A stretch of 64,000 nt of DNA, taken from positions 28,830,001 through 28,894,000 of the forward strand of contig JBITNC010000001.1 of NCBI GenBank assembly GCA_050084985.1. The letters run 5' to 3'. Below, in pieces: positions 11,801 through 22,795 of the stretch. Positions within the stretch are counted from its first letter, which is position 1. Every line of letters begins with the position of its first letter. Under the pieces are notes generated by a model, which made no database searches, was not told the origin of the DNA, and saw only the letters and a program-made list of their open reading frames with translations. A program made the translations under genes and the position numbers. Origin of the DNA: Nageia nagi (lineage: Eukaryota; Pinophyta).

Positions 11801-12382
11801 TGTTAGAGAATTATATATTCCAGAGTAATGGAGCATATAAAATATTGTAGAAAATATAGACACAAAAAATGCATAAATAAGAGAGACACAGATATACGTG
11901 GTTCACCCAGTTTGGGCTATGTCCACACCAAACAACTAGTCCTTCCTTTCTATTATCTAGCAAAATGAAGAAATACAACCTACAGTAGATCTGCTGTAAT
12001 ATCCTCTATTTTCTCTCATAGTATCATGTCTCTATTTCTGCTCACCAATGCACATCTACTACAATGCCCTCATACAAAGAGAGGGGTTTTTATCTAGGGT
12101 AAAAAACCCTAAACCAAACATAAGTTCTACCATTAGATCATTCACCTAATGAATGACCCATATTGACATCTATTTTTAGCTTCAAGGGTGCTACCCTTGA
12201 ACCCCCACTGGGGGACTGCTGGCCCCCAGACCCCCCAACCGGGGGGGACGTTCCCCCCTGGACCCCCACAGGGGGGACCAGTCCCCCCTGCAACCCCCCC
12301 GCGTGGAGGGGTGTACAAAATTCTTGGGGTATACATTCGATTGAAATAAAGAATTCTGAATAATCATGCTCCACACACAATA
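11801..12382 (-). repeat. C1 3' LTR
   Basis: This is a 582-bp repeat, the downstream LTR in element orientation. On the plus strand it begins TGTTAGAGAATTATA and ends ACACACAATA. It shares with its partner an unusual GC-rich, hairpin-prone block (about 12185-12315) in otherwise AT-rich sequence. Confidence 0.92.
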
Positions 12383-12478
12383 ATCTCCCACTTGGAGAAT
12401 GATTGTAGCAACTCCACCATTGCTTCATTTGCTGGATAATGACTCCTCTTTAGACCTAGTTATTTCTCATCTTCATTA

Positions 12479-13105
12479 TCATCCTTGAAGACCAATTAAA
12501 ACTGAGCAGATTCTTAGTTTCTCCCTAGTTACAACTTTTGTTAGCATATCTGTAGGATTCTGGCTAGTATGTATCTTTTCCAGCTTTGACTCTCCATCTT
12601 CCAACACTGATCGTATGAAATGGTACTTAAGTTGTATGTGTTTAGTCCTAAAATGAAATGCTAAGTTCTTTGCAAGATGAATGGCACTTTGGCTATCACT
12701 ATATAATGTCCCCATATCATGCTCCTTACCCAATTCACTCATAAACCTTTATAACCAAATCATTTCTTTACTAGCCTCTGTAGCAGCAACATACTCTGCT
12801 TCTATTATTGAAATTACAACAACACTTTGGATTTTTGAAACCCAACTGACAGTTGTTCCACCAATAGTAAATACATATCTTGTAGTGCTCCTCCTATTAT
12901 CTCTATCACCTACCATATCTACATCAACATATCCTTGTAGGGAAATGTTTGAACCACCAAAGCATAATGCTTGATTTGTGATACCTTTCAGATATCTGAG
13001 AATCCATTTCATTGCCATCCAATGTTCCTTTCCTAGATTATTCATGTACCTGCTTATAAACTCCCACTGCATGTGCAATATCAAGCCTTGTGCAGACCAT
13101 TGCAT
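12479..13105 (-). pseudogene. C1 RNase H remnant
   Basis: Two open frames, 12749-13105 and 12479-12742, separated by a stop, cover the copia RNase H domain at the end of pol. Motifs include ILRYLKGITNQALCFGG, the central SIIEAEYVAATEASKEMIWL with the catalytic Glu, YSDSQSAIHLAKN with its Asp, and KYHFIRSVLEDGE. The last segment keeps NPTDMLTK. The domain would degrade RNA in the RNA-DNA hybrid during replication. The split means no intact protein. Confidence 0.85.
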
Positions 13106-14010
13106 ACATTAAGCTTCCAACTACTGATGCATATGGAACTTTAGACATATAATCCATGTCTTCTTGGGTCTTTGGGCACATTTCCTTACTAAGTTTGAAA
13201 TGGCTAGCAAAAGGTGTACTAACTAGTTTTGCATTGTGCATATTAAATCTTTTCAATACCTTTTGTATGTACTCATTCTAATATAATGTTAATTTGTGAT
13301 TTTTCCTATCTCTAGTGATTCTCATACCAAGGATTTGTTTTGTAGCTCCCAAATCCTTCATTGCAAATGAATTTGCCAATTTTCTTTTGAACACATTTAT
13401 TTCCTGCATGTTAGACCCTGCAATAAGCATGTCATCTACATACAATAACAATATAATATAGCTACCATCATTTTGCTTTTTCAAATAAATATAATGATTA
13501 GAGTGACATCTAGTGTAACCTTGTTCGGACATAAACTTGTCAAATTTTAGATACCACTACCTTAGAGCCTGTTTTAAGCCATACAAGCTCTTCTTCAACC
13601 TGCACACTAGTTTCTCCTTCCCTTTCACCTCATATCCTTGTGGCTGTTGCATATATATCTCTTCCTCTAAATCCCCATGGAGAAAGGCTATCTTTACATC
13701 TAACTGCTAAAGATGCAAATCTTTAGCTGCTACAAGACTAAAAATAGTTCTGATTGAAGTCATTTAAACAACAGGAGAAAATATTTCATCAAAATCAATA
13801 CCTTTCTTCTGTGTAAACCCCTTCACCACAAGTCTAGCTTTGTACCTTTATTTTCCTCCATCTTCTTCCTTCAGCCTATAAACCCATTTATTCTTCAATG
13901 TAGTTTTTCCTGCAGGCAACCTGACTAAGTCCCAAGTCTAGTTATGCATTAAGGAGTCCATCTCTTCTTCCATGGCTACCTCCCACTTCTTCCTGCTTTC
14001 AACCTGCATT
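13106..14010 (-). pseudogene. C1 reverse transcriptase remnant
   Basis: Minus-strand translation gives the copia reverse transcriptase: WVYRLKEEDGGK, then [49 protein letters not shown] and, in open frame 13278-13532, the catalytic LLLYVDDMLIAG (about 13425-13450). The adjoining frame 13038-13256 carries STPFASHFKLS and PYASVVGSLMYAM. Several stops (for example between GLKQALR and WYLKFDKF) break the frame. The closest resemblance I know is the Tnt1/Tork group. Confidence 0.85.
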
Positions 14011-14233
14011 ACTTCTTCATAACATTCAGGTTCACCAGAATCAGTCAACAATAAATAATATAATGAAGGAGAGTATCGTTCAGGGGTCTACTTATCCTGG
14101 TAGATCTTCTAACACCACTTTTAGGTGTTTGGGGTGCCTGTTGCTGTTATGGTGGTTGGTTATTATTATTTTCAGGCACCTTTACTTTTTCAATGATTTC
14201 ATCAAGAACTACATATTCCTTATTTTCTTTTTC

Positions 14234-15070
14234 TTATTTCTTTTCCTGCAACTGATTCTTATACAAGACCTTTTCATTGAATATTACATCTCTACTCCTA
14301 ATGATTTTATGATTTTCGTAATCATATAAGCGATAACCAAAATCATTAACACCATATCCAATAAAGGTACATTTCTTTGAATTTGCCTCAAGCTTTGTTC
14401 TATTTTCTTTATCAATATGGACAAAGGCCTCACAACCAAAAGGCTTTAAAAAGGAGTAGTTTACCTTTTTACCTGTCCATGCTTCCTCTAGAACACCACC
14501 ATCCAAGGAACTTGAAGGCCCTCTGTTTATTAGATAAACAACAGTATCTAAAGCTTCTACCCAAAACTGTAAAGGCAATCCTGCATGCAATCTCATGCAC
14601 CTTGCACGCTCCATGATTATCCTATTCATCCTTTCTAACACACCATTTTCTTGTGGTGTTCTTGGAACTATCTTCTCTCTACGAGTTCCATGTTCTAAAC
14701 AGTACCTATCAAACTTTTGCTACAATATTCACCTCCATTATCTGATCTAAGACACTTCAATTTCTTTCCTGTCTCAATCTCAACCAAAGCTTTCCATTTC
14801 TTGAAAGTATCAAATACATCATATTTATTCTTAATACAATAAATCCAAGTTTTTCTAGTTGCATCATCAATAAAGGTAACATAATAATGAGAGCCACCGA
14901 GAGATGATACCTGAGTAGGTCCCCATACATCTGTATGCACAAGCTCTAATTTTTGGCTCTTCTTTTCTTTCCCAACTTTGAGAAATCTGGCTCTCTTCTA
15001 TTTTCCATAAATGCAATTCTCACAAAAATCCAAATCAACATTCTTCAAACTTGGCAATAAATTTCTTGAG
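14234..15070 (-). pseudogene. C1 integrase remnant
   Basis: The integrase core lies in open frames 14695-14940 and 14234-14641. It shows ELVHTDVWGPTQ with the first Asp, FIDDATRKTWIYCIKNK, CLRSDNGGEYCSK with the second Asp, and NGVLERMNRIIMERARCM with the catalytic Glu. The C-terminal copia signature GCEAFVHIDKENRTKLE and KCTFIGYGVNDFGYRLYD follows. A frameshift between the two frames, near 14690, breaks it. The upstream HHCC zinc-binding region can be traced to about 15070 in other frames with stops. Confidence 0.85.
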
Positions 15071-15289
15071 TGAAGAATCTTCATCCCCTTTTCACTCATG
15101 TGTTCGAGCCTATGATGCCATAATGTGCATCTGCTCCTTTGGAAGTTAAAGCATTAACAGAGTTAGAAATACCATTGCATAAATACAATGTACCAACCTT
15201 TTCACCTCTTGCTATTACCAGGGCTCCTTTGGTGACCTTCCAAGCTTTATCTGTGAAAGTTGTCACACAACCTTCACTACCTAACTGCC

Positions 15290-16371
15290 CTATTGAAATT
15301 AGATTTTTCTTTAGATCTAGAACATGTCTTACCTCCTTTAGTAGCCATTGGTTTCCATTCTACTATTTTATAAGAACCTTACCCATTCCAACAATTTTAC
15401 AGGGTTTATCATCACCTAAATGAACTTGTCCAAAATCTCCTTGAACATAGTCATGAAAATATTTCTTATCAGGTGTGGCATGGAATCAGGCCCTTGAATC
15501 TACCACCTAGGAGTCATTAATATTTTTGAAAGAAAGAATCAAAGCATCTTATAACATCTCACCTGTCACATTTGCTTCATGATTGTTTTCTTGCTATGCA
15601 TCTCCTTCTTTTCCCTTCTGAGATCTACAGTCTCTCTTTAGGTGTCCTTTCTTTCCGCATTTCCAACACTCTATATTTGGACTTGGATCTACCTTTCCTT
15701 GATTTAGTGTGATATCTTGAGCTCTTTCCTTTTTCCATTTTTCTTCCCCTAGAATCTGCACTCAAAGCATTTCCTGATGTCTCATCGGAGCTTTTTCATC
15801 GCATTTCCTCCCTAAGGATAGCACCGATAACATCATCAAACTTTAAAGTACTAGATCCAGACACAGAGTTACTAATGGCCATTACTAAACCATTCCAACT
15901 TTCTGGTAATGAGCATAAGAATAATAGAGCTCTAACTTCATCATCAAAGTTTACCTCTATAGAACTTAACTGACTTGTACTAGTATTAAAATCATTTAAA
16001 TGATCTGCAACAGATCCACCTTCTGACATCTTAATATTAAATAATCATTTCATAAGAAATACCTTATTTGAGGCCAAGGGTTTTTCATATAGTTTTGATA
16101 ACATCTAAAACAAACCCTTTGTCATTGTTTCCTTCGAAATGTTGAAGGCGACTGATGCAGCGAGGCTCAATCGTACTGGTCCGAGTGCCTTTCTATCGAG
16201 AAGGTTCCAATCTTCATCTATTATATCCATCAGCTTATTTGTTTTTCTACCCAATGGTAGGTACAGATCTTTTTGATATAGATAATCTTCCATCTGCATC
16301 TTCCATAGTGAGAAGTTTTGGCCATTAAATTTCTTAACCCTAAACTTAACATCTTCTGCCATTGCTCCCAC
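15290..16371 (-). pseudogene. C1 gag and protease remnants
   Basis: Gag starts at 16371 or at the internal Met at 16359, only about 50 bp inside the primer-binding site. It reads FRVKKFNGQNFSLWKMQMED, the N-terminus of Tnt1-like gag. Frame 15796-16029 continues with LPESWNGLVMAISNSVSGSS. An intact zinc knuckle, CWKCGKKGHLKRDC, is at 15627-15668. The protease site at 15492-15500 reads DSR instead of DSG, followed by a stop. Thus both cleavage activity and frame are lost. Confidence 0.82.
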
Positions 16372-16423
16372 TCGAATAGGGAATCCTTCTTTCCTGTGAG
16401 TTTATCATCCAAATAGACCTTCA

Positions 16424-16435
16424 GCTCTGATACCA
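16424..16435 (-). other. C1 primer-binding site
   Basis: The minus strand reads TGGTATCAGAGC, an exact match to the usual initiator tRNA-Met site, two bases inside the 5' LTR end (which ends TCTAACA at 16438). Confidence 0.92.
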
Positions 16436-16437
16436 GT

Positions 16438-17017
16438 TGTTAGAGAATTATATTTTCTAGAGCAATGGAGCACATAAAATATTGCAAAAAATATAGACAC
16501 AAAAAATGCATAAATAAGAGAGACACAGATATACGTGGTTCACCCAGTTTGGGCTATGTCCACACTAAATAGCCAGTCCTTCCTTTCATTTATCTAGCAA
16601 AATGAAGAAATATAACCTACAATAGATCTGTTGTAATATCCTCTATTTTCTCTCATAGTATCATGTCTCTATTTCTGCTCACCAATGCACGTCTACTATA
16701 ATGCCCTCATATAAAGAGGGGTTTTTATCTAGGGCAAAAAACCCTAAACCAAACATAAGTTCTACCATCAGATCATTCACCTAATGAACAACCCAGATTG
16801 ACATCTATTTTTAGCTTCAGGGGCATTACCCCCGAACCCCCATCGGGGGACTGCTAGCCCCCAGACCCCCCAACCAAGGGGGACGTTCCCCCTAAGACCC
16901 CCGTAGGGGGGACCAGTCCCCCGTGTAACCCCCCCACATGGAGGGGTGTACAAACTTCCTGGGGTATACATTCGGTTGAAACAAAGAATTCTAAATAATC
17001 ATGCTCCACACATAATA
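16438..17017 (-). repeat. C1 5' LTR
   Basis: This 580-bp repeat is partner to 11801-12382 and is the upstream LTR in element orientation. It carries the same GC-rich block at about 16815-16945. It ends at the target duplication GGAAA (17018-17022). Confidence 0.92.
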
Positions 17018-17022
17018 GGAAA

Positions 17023-17385
17023 TCCTTTAAAAGCATGTAATCCTTGAATTATCCTTCAAACCCTTGAGCAATCTTGGAGAAAATATTAGGAACATTAATC
17101 ACAAGTGTGCAAAAGTGTTATAATAATACTAAGATAAGATTTAGAATTCTAATTTTGCATTATGTTATATACCTCCTTTTACAACTTAAGTCTAATATGT
17201 CTAGATACCCACTTTTGTACTTTATTTAAATTTTAAGTCATTTTAACCCCTTTTGACTTATTTTAACTTTTAAGAATATTTGAACTTGATTTTTAGAATA
17301 TTTACACATTAGTAATTGAGCAAAATAATGAATTAAGCATGCTAGGGCAATTTAACTCATTTTATTTAGAAAGTGTTATTTTTTG
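17023..17385. other. No recognisable gene
   Basis: AT-rich flank of C1; before the C1 insertion it was continuous with 11011-11800. I see no coding domain or repeat partner. Confidence 0.5.
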
Positions 17386-17390
17386 GTATC

Positions 17391-17545
17391 TACACTTGGA
17401 AACCAACCCTAATAGTATAACCTTTGTATGTGTTCTACTTGCATGTAACCATGCAAGTCTATTGGATGATGGCTATAAATTATTTAATAGCATGAGTGAC
17501 TTTTATTTCATTATTCATTATAAGCATGGGAATCCATATTATTTT
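17391..17545 (+). pseudogene. PPR protein fragment
   Basis: An open frame reads NPNSITFVCVLLACNHASLL and then DDGYKLFNSMSDFY. This matches a plant pentatricopeptide-repeat motif of the PLS class near the C-terminal E domain (consensus P-N-x-I-T-F-x-x-V-L-x-A-C-x-H-A-G-L-V). Such proteins bind organelle RNA. Only about 45 codons are recognisable, with no repeats before or after, so it is a fragment and not a gene. The usual Gly after His-Ala is Ser here. Origin by gene decay or by capture in a lost element cannot be told. Confidence 0.7.
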
Positions 17546-17559
17546 ATTAACTAGCATAG

Positions 17560-20070
17560 GTGGACCATTCCTTTGTTAGTTTAACATTGTGTCCTAGACA
17601 CAACCTTCTCCAAGAAGGAGTGAATAGGTTGTATTAAAATCAACTCTATAATAGATCTATGTCATACTTTCCATTCTATATTAAGTTTTGATTGAGAAAT
17701 CACTTGTAGTTATTTGTAGATCAAATCTAGAGCAATATAAAATATATATTTACATTTTTTATGGTATTTTAACCTATTGAGTATTCATTTGTATACTTCC
17801 TTATTTTTTGAATCTTAAATCATTAGAAAACTCTTTTTGATATATTTCTAATGATATATAATACAACAAACATTATGTTCAAATTGCCTTCATAATCCAT
17901 GATTTTTTGACATGAACTTACTCAACCATACTCATTCATGTTATATGTGACCGATTTACTTTCATAAAAGTTTCATCCCACTTATTCAAATCCATTGATT
18001 TTGATTTTTTCAACATTGGAAACCCCTTTTCAAGAGTTTTCCAACCATATATAACACCCTTGTACTTTATGTAATTGGAATGCTTTGTCACTCTACAAGA
18101 TTTTAATTATTTTTCCATTCTAGCAATAGAAGAAAATCTTTACTACTTTATGACTTCAGTGGTACTAGAACATTTCTTTATCTTTTTCATTTTGGAGGTG
18201 CCAAAACACTCTTCCTACTTGACCATTCTAGTGGTTCTGCAAGGCTCAATCATCTCCAACATTAGGATGTTGGAGTAAAATCAAAGTGCCAAAATTCTAG
18301 CTTTTGCTAGTGAAGAAAAACTTCTTTAGCCCCAAAATGTTAAAAAGTAAATGCCAATAAAACTAATCTAGAAAAGGAGTGCATAGAGGAGCAACGAAAG
18401 GGTGGAGAATGACCATAAAGTTTTAGAGTTATTATAAGATGAGAAGCAAGGGTAAGAAGGCATCAAAAATAATTACTATCGTGAGGGGTCAAAGGGATGC
18501 ATTATCAAGAAGTAAAAATGAAGGATTAAGCAATTGATAGTATCAATGTGCATAGTTTTCTTATTATTAATTTATTTTATTTGTAAACAAATATATGATA
18601 AATTATAATTTTCATATTTTCAATTAATTCTTTGTCTATAAGTTTAAAAAAAAATTAATTCCCAAAAAAATACATATATTAAGTAATATTTTTCTATAAT
18701 CTTAAAATGAAAAAGTATAATTTTTTGTCTTATTTTCTAAAAAATAATAAAGTATATTATTTTAATGCAAATAGAGTACTTATTTGTTGAAAAACAAAAC
18801 TAAATATGATCATAAAACCTAATCAAGTAAAGTATAAAAAGGGATTTTAAACAAAAGAAAGATGGATGGGCAAAGTAAGCCCTGGTAAAAAAATGCAAAA
18901 CTTGCAACTCTAGTGATGCCTCCAAAGATGAATGTTCCTCCAATCAAGATAGTAAAACCTACAATAATTTCAATCACAAAATATTAATAAAACAAAGGTT
19001 TGACACCATGTTAGAAATTTGAGATATAAAAAATAGAATTCATTAATAAGCCTAAAGATCTTACTAATCTATGAGAATAGTTTAAAGGTTAAAAAATATA
19101 CCATCCAAGATGAAAATCAAGTTCAAGAAGAAAGCCAAAATATACCATCAAGAAAGGAGACCAAAATTTTTGTAAAGGGTTGGGTTGGGGGCCTATATTG
19201 ACAAAATGGCAAAGCCTAAATAATTACAAAGATAAATAGTCTAATAGAAATGCAACATAGTAACCCTACTACTAAGTTATATCATAAGTCTAATATAAGT
19301 TATCTCTAGAATGAAGAAATGAGAAGAAAACCACTTATTCAATAGAAGTGTAAGAAAGGATTTGTTAAGTAACTCCCACATCTAGTTTTGTCACTTTATG
19401 TGAATCTATGTGCATAAGAGGAATATGTTCTTAAAAGGGATTTATATGAGAATAGTAATATGCCACATTAGTTAATTCAAATATTCTTTACTGAAGAGTT
19501 ACATAGTGATTCATCCTCACACATGTAATGATGCTCCACATAAAGTAAAAGAGTTGTAGGGATTATTTTGGAATATTCTCTCAACTTTAATTAATAAATA
19601 TGAACAATCTAACATTCAAACCAAGTAAACATTAATAAATAGCAATGAAGCTCCTCAAAATATTTATAGCATTGAGCATTAAGATAATATATGTGTTTAT
19701 GTTTTATTGTTAGTACATGATTGTATACTTGTATGATTTTCAAAGAATCATATGTAGATATACTTAAAGGTTTAGGAAGTTTAAGCATTTGATTGCATTA
19801 GAGATAATGTAGTACTTCATTAATTGCATTTTGAAAACTATATTAGTTGTAAAAATAATTATGATGCAATACAAACACCTCACAAATGATATTACGTATA
19901 AACATTATGAGGATGACAATAAAATTATTAGTTGCCAGAAATACTAAATTTTAACCTTACTATACTCATATTAAATCAAATATAATGCTTTTAAGGGAAC
20001 TCATGTTGTTGAAGGCCAACTTTTCTCCTTGTGGAATCAAATTAAAAAAGTGATTAAATTTCATGATTGT
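17560..20070. other. No recognisable gene (2.5 kb)
   Basis: AT-rich sequence with stops in all frames. The longest open frame, 18075-18278, encodes a hydrophobic 67-residue peptide of no known family and is probably chance. I found no LTR pair, terminal inverted repeat or poly(A)-tailed element. Confidence 0.5.
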
Positions 20071-20075
20071 TTATT

Positions 20076-20356
20076 TGTTGGAAGTATTTCTAACATGATT
20101 CCTAAGTCCTAAGTTATTAGGATTAATTAATTAGGACTAAAGTATTTTCCTAAGTATCTAGGTCCAAGTATTTATTAGTTTATTGTTATAACAAGTAATT
20201 TGTCATGTAGTGATCTAAGGGTGATATGTATAGTGTGAGTTTTTTATGGTCATGAGAATATTATTCTCAACTTCTTATCTTGTCTTGTAATGGCTTTCTT
20301 AAGCCTATATATGTAGCTCATTTTGATGAATAATACAGAATATTTTGGTTCTCTCA
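20076..20356 (+). repeat. C2 5' LTR
   Basis: A 281-bp repeat that starts TGTTGGAAGTATTTCTAACA and ends GGTTCTCTCA. A TATA-like TATATAT at 20306-20312 lies 45-50 bp before the LTR end. It also holds an imperfect palindrome around TTAGGATTAATTAATTAGG. Confidence 0.95.
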
Positions 20357-20358
20357 AA

Positions 20359-20370
20359 TGGTATTAGAGC
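20359..20370 (+). other. C2 primer-binding site
   Basis: TGGTATTAGAGC, one mismatch from the initiator tRNA-Met site, two bases after the 5' LTR. Confidence 0.9.
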
Positions 20371-21610
20371 TGAATCGATCATAGGGTTAGAGTGGGTGAA
20401 TTCTTGAAAGATCTTATCAAGCTCCTCAAGGATTGTCATCAGAATTATTGAGCTTGTGGATGCATTGCAAAGAATTTATCAAATTCTTGCAAGTGTGAGA
20501 TCCAAAGACTCTGGAAAAATTCTTGTTTCTATGGAAGCAAAGATAGTTGGGTGAAGTGTTTGCTATTTTGAAGATTGAAAGAGAATCTGGAATAGACTAA
20601 ACTTTTGCTTGGAGAAAAATTAGAAAATAGTTGTGCGAGGTTTGAAGGAAACCCACGCCACTGCTAATTTTTATTGCTATTGCTTGTAGAGTATTCTAGA
20701 ATTTATCAAATTTTAGATTGACAGATTGTGAAGGTGCCAGGAAGAGGTGGCATGATTTGTCATTTGTGAAGTTTTGTGATTTGAAGGAGAAAGTGAGCCC
20801 ATGCACAGTAGAAAGGAGAGCCTGCATTGAGAAGCATGTGAAGCCAAATGAAAAGGAGACTGCCATCATGGTCGCACATTCATTTTTGAAGAGGAAGGTC
20901 TGCGTAAAAAGGAAGAAAAGGTGGTTCCATTGATAGAAGAGGCCACATGAAACGTTGGATAAGGCAACATCGTAAGATCTAAATGTATGTGGAGTTTCGC
21001 GAACTACATAGAGAGGAGCACCAATGTTGTGTTTGTGTCTCTAAAAAAGGAGGTCATTTTGTGTGAAGACCAGCATGCCCAACCAAGTGCATGAGGTGCG
21101 CAAAAAGAAAGGAGAGCCCGTAGCAAAAGTCAGCAGTGATGAAGAGCTTGTACATTATAGAGAAGGAAGAGTTTGCAGACCTGTAGATGAGAAAAGAAAC
21201 CGTGTCATTACCGATGAGGAAAGTCATGTCTTTGATGAGCCTGATGAGTGAATGAAGGAGCCTACACTGCAAGAGGAGAATTTTTGCATGCATAGAAAGG
21301 AGAAGCCTATGCATGTGAAGGACATGCTCTTGAAGGAAAGTGAGACGAAAAATAGAGAGGTTACCAACCAAAGCATGAGCCTACCTGCACGGGAGTCCCA
21401 CTAATTGCCCACATCGGGAGAAGGCATCATGATCTAAGAAGAGGGTGTGAGGAGCCATCTGATGTGAGGAATTGTAGAAGAGAGGAGAGAACTCTAATGT
21501 TGACAGTTAGCGCATATTTAGTCCATTTGGGTTAGAGTGAGAAAGTGAAATTTTGGAGAGACTTAGCAAGCACCTTCAAATTTCATTTTTTTGCATTTGA
21601 GCATTATAGA
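20371..21610 (+). other. C2 leader with purine-rich open segments
   Basis: The 1,240 bases between primer site and gag are longer than in many copia elements. Two short open frames, 20718-20933 (71 codons, rich in Lys, Arg and Cys) and 21063-21251 (62 codons, rich in Glu, Lys and Val), lie in a stretch of higher GC and purine content than the rest of the element. I do not recognise either product. They may be upstream frames, or the trace of captured sequence; a search against plant proteins would decide. Confidence 0.45.
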
Positions 21611-22790
21611 ATGGCTTCAAATAGTAACAACCCCTCATGGCCAATTCCTAAGTTCAATGGTGAAGAATATGAGTATTGGTCTATCAAAATGAAGACATTA
21701 CTCATTGGTAAAGGTTTTTGGAAAATTTTAGAAGATGGCTATGATGAGCCAACTGATTGGTCTACTTTGCAAGGGGCTGAGAGGACTGCAAGGAGAGAAG
21801 CTCAAAAGAAGAACTGTTGTGCCCTATATCATCTTCAAATGGAAATGGATAAGAGCATATTTCCAAGGATAGCTTCATGTACAACAGCCAAAGATACATG
21901 GAAGGCTTTGAAGGATGGATACCAAGGAAGCAATCAAGTCAAGCAAGTGAGAATTCAAACTCTCAAGAGGGATTTTGAAAATCTCAAGCTGAAGGATGAA
22001 GAGAAGGTTACTGATTATTGTGTTAGAGTTCAAACTTGTGTCAACAAAATGAAGACACTTGGTGAAGAAATTGAGAATGAAGTGGTTGTAAAGAAAGTTT
22101 TGAGATCTCTTCTTCCAAAGTGGAATCCAGTTGTAATCATCATTGAAGAGAGCAAAGATCTTGCTACTCTCTCTTATGATCAGCTTGTTGGTTCACTTAT
22201 GTCCCATGAAGAAAGACTACAAGATTCATCATCTTCAAGCTTTGGAGGTGGTGATGACAAGGCTTTTGCACTCAAAGAATGGGAAGCCAATGTGAGTAGT
22301 CAAGGTAGAGGCCAAAGGAAAGGCCAAGGTAGAGGAAGAGGAAGAGGAAGGAAAGGAAGAGGCCAAGGTATAGGTTAAGGAAGAGGCAAAGGAGGCCAAC
22401 CACATCAGCAACAACAATCCAAAGCAAGTGACAAATCTAATAAGCAATGCTACTATTGCAATAAATTTGGGCACTATGATAAGGAATGTAGATTGAAGGC
22501 TTCTCAAAGAGGGAGAAGTGCAAACTATGGAGAAGAGGATGCATATCTATTTTTGACATATGGGAAGGCTGATCCAAACATGAGTGAGACATGGCTACTT
22601 GATTCAGGAGCATCCAAGCATATGACGGGCAAAGGAGAGCTATTTGCTCACATTGATGACTCCTTCAAGACAAAGATAAGAATTGGTGATAATAGCACAT
22701 TACAAGTTGAAGGCATGGGTACCATGGAGGTTCCAACCAAGGAAGGAATGAAAAAGATAAATCATGTTTAATTTATTCCCAAACTTTAAC
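21611..22790 (+). pseudogene. C2 gag and protease, interrupted by stops
   Basis: The likely gag start is ATG 21611 (MASNSNNPSWPIPKFNGEEY), which begins with the usual copia gag N-terminus; the in-frame ATG at 21545 lies in leader sequence. The UBN2-type core includes TAKDTWKALKDGYQGS and DYCVRVQTCVNKMKTLGEEI. An Arg-Gly-rich tail follows, broken by a stop at 22376-22378. The zinc knuckle CYYCNKFGHYDKEC (22448-22489) is complete. The protease site WLLDSGASKHMTG is intact at 22592-22630 (DSGA 22601-22612). Two more stops occur at 22769 and about 22788. Confidence 0.88.
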
Positions 22791-22795
22791 ATAAC

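Larger units (their letters stand above)
11801..17017 (-). mobile_element. C1, Ty1/copia retrotransposon, complete structure, decayed
   Basis: The LTRs at 11801-12382 and 16438-17017 flank gag, protease, integrase, reverse transcriptase and RNase H in Ty1/copia order on the minus strand. The target duplication is a perfect GGAAA (11796-11800 and 17018-17022). The primer-binding site for initiator tRNA-Met is at 16424-16435. The polypurine tract lies at about 12383-12395 (AAGTGGGAGAT on the minus strand). The protein resembles the Tork/Tnt1 group. Stops, frameshifts and obvious LTR divergence show that it is not young. Confidence 0.92.

Noticed and set aside
12138-12428. Overlapping Gly/Pro/Trp-rich open frames on both strands
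   Set aside because: They come from the GC-rich runs inside the C1 LTR; the same happens in the partner LTR and no frame is conserved between the two.
14063-14329. Hydrophobic 88-codon open frame on the plus strand
   Set aside because: It is antisense to the C1 integrase/reverse transcriptase linker, and A/T-rich antisense sequence gives Phe/Leu/Ile runs by chance.
22235-22507. Ser/Leu-rich minus-strand open frame
   Set aside because: Antisense of the Arg-Gly-rich gag tail and zinc knuckle of C2.
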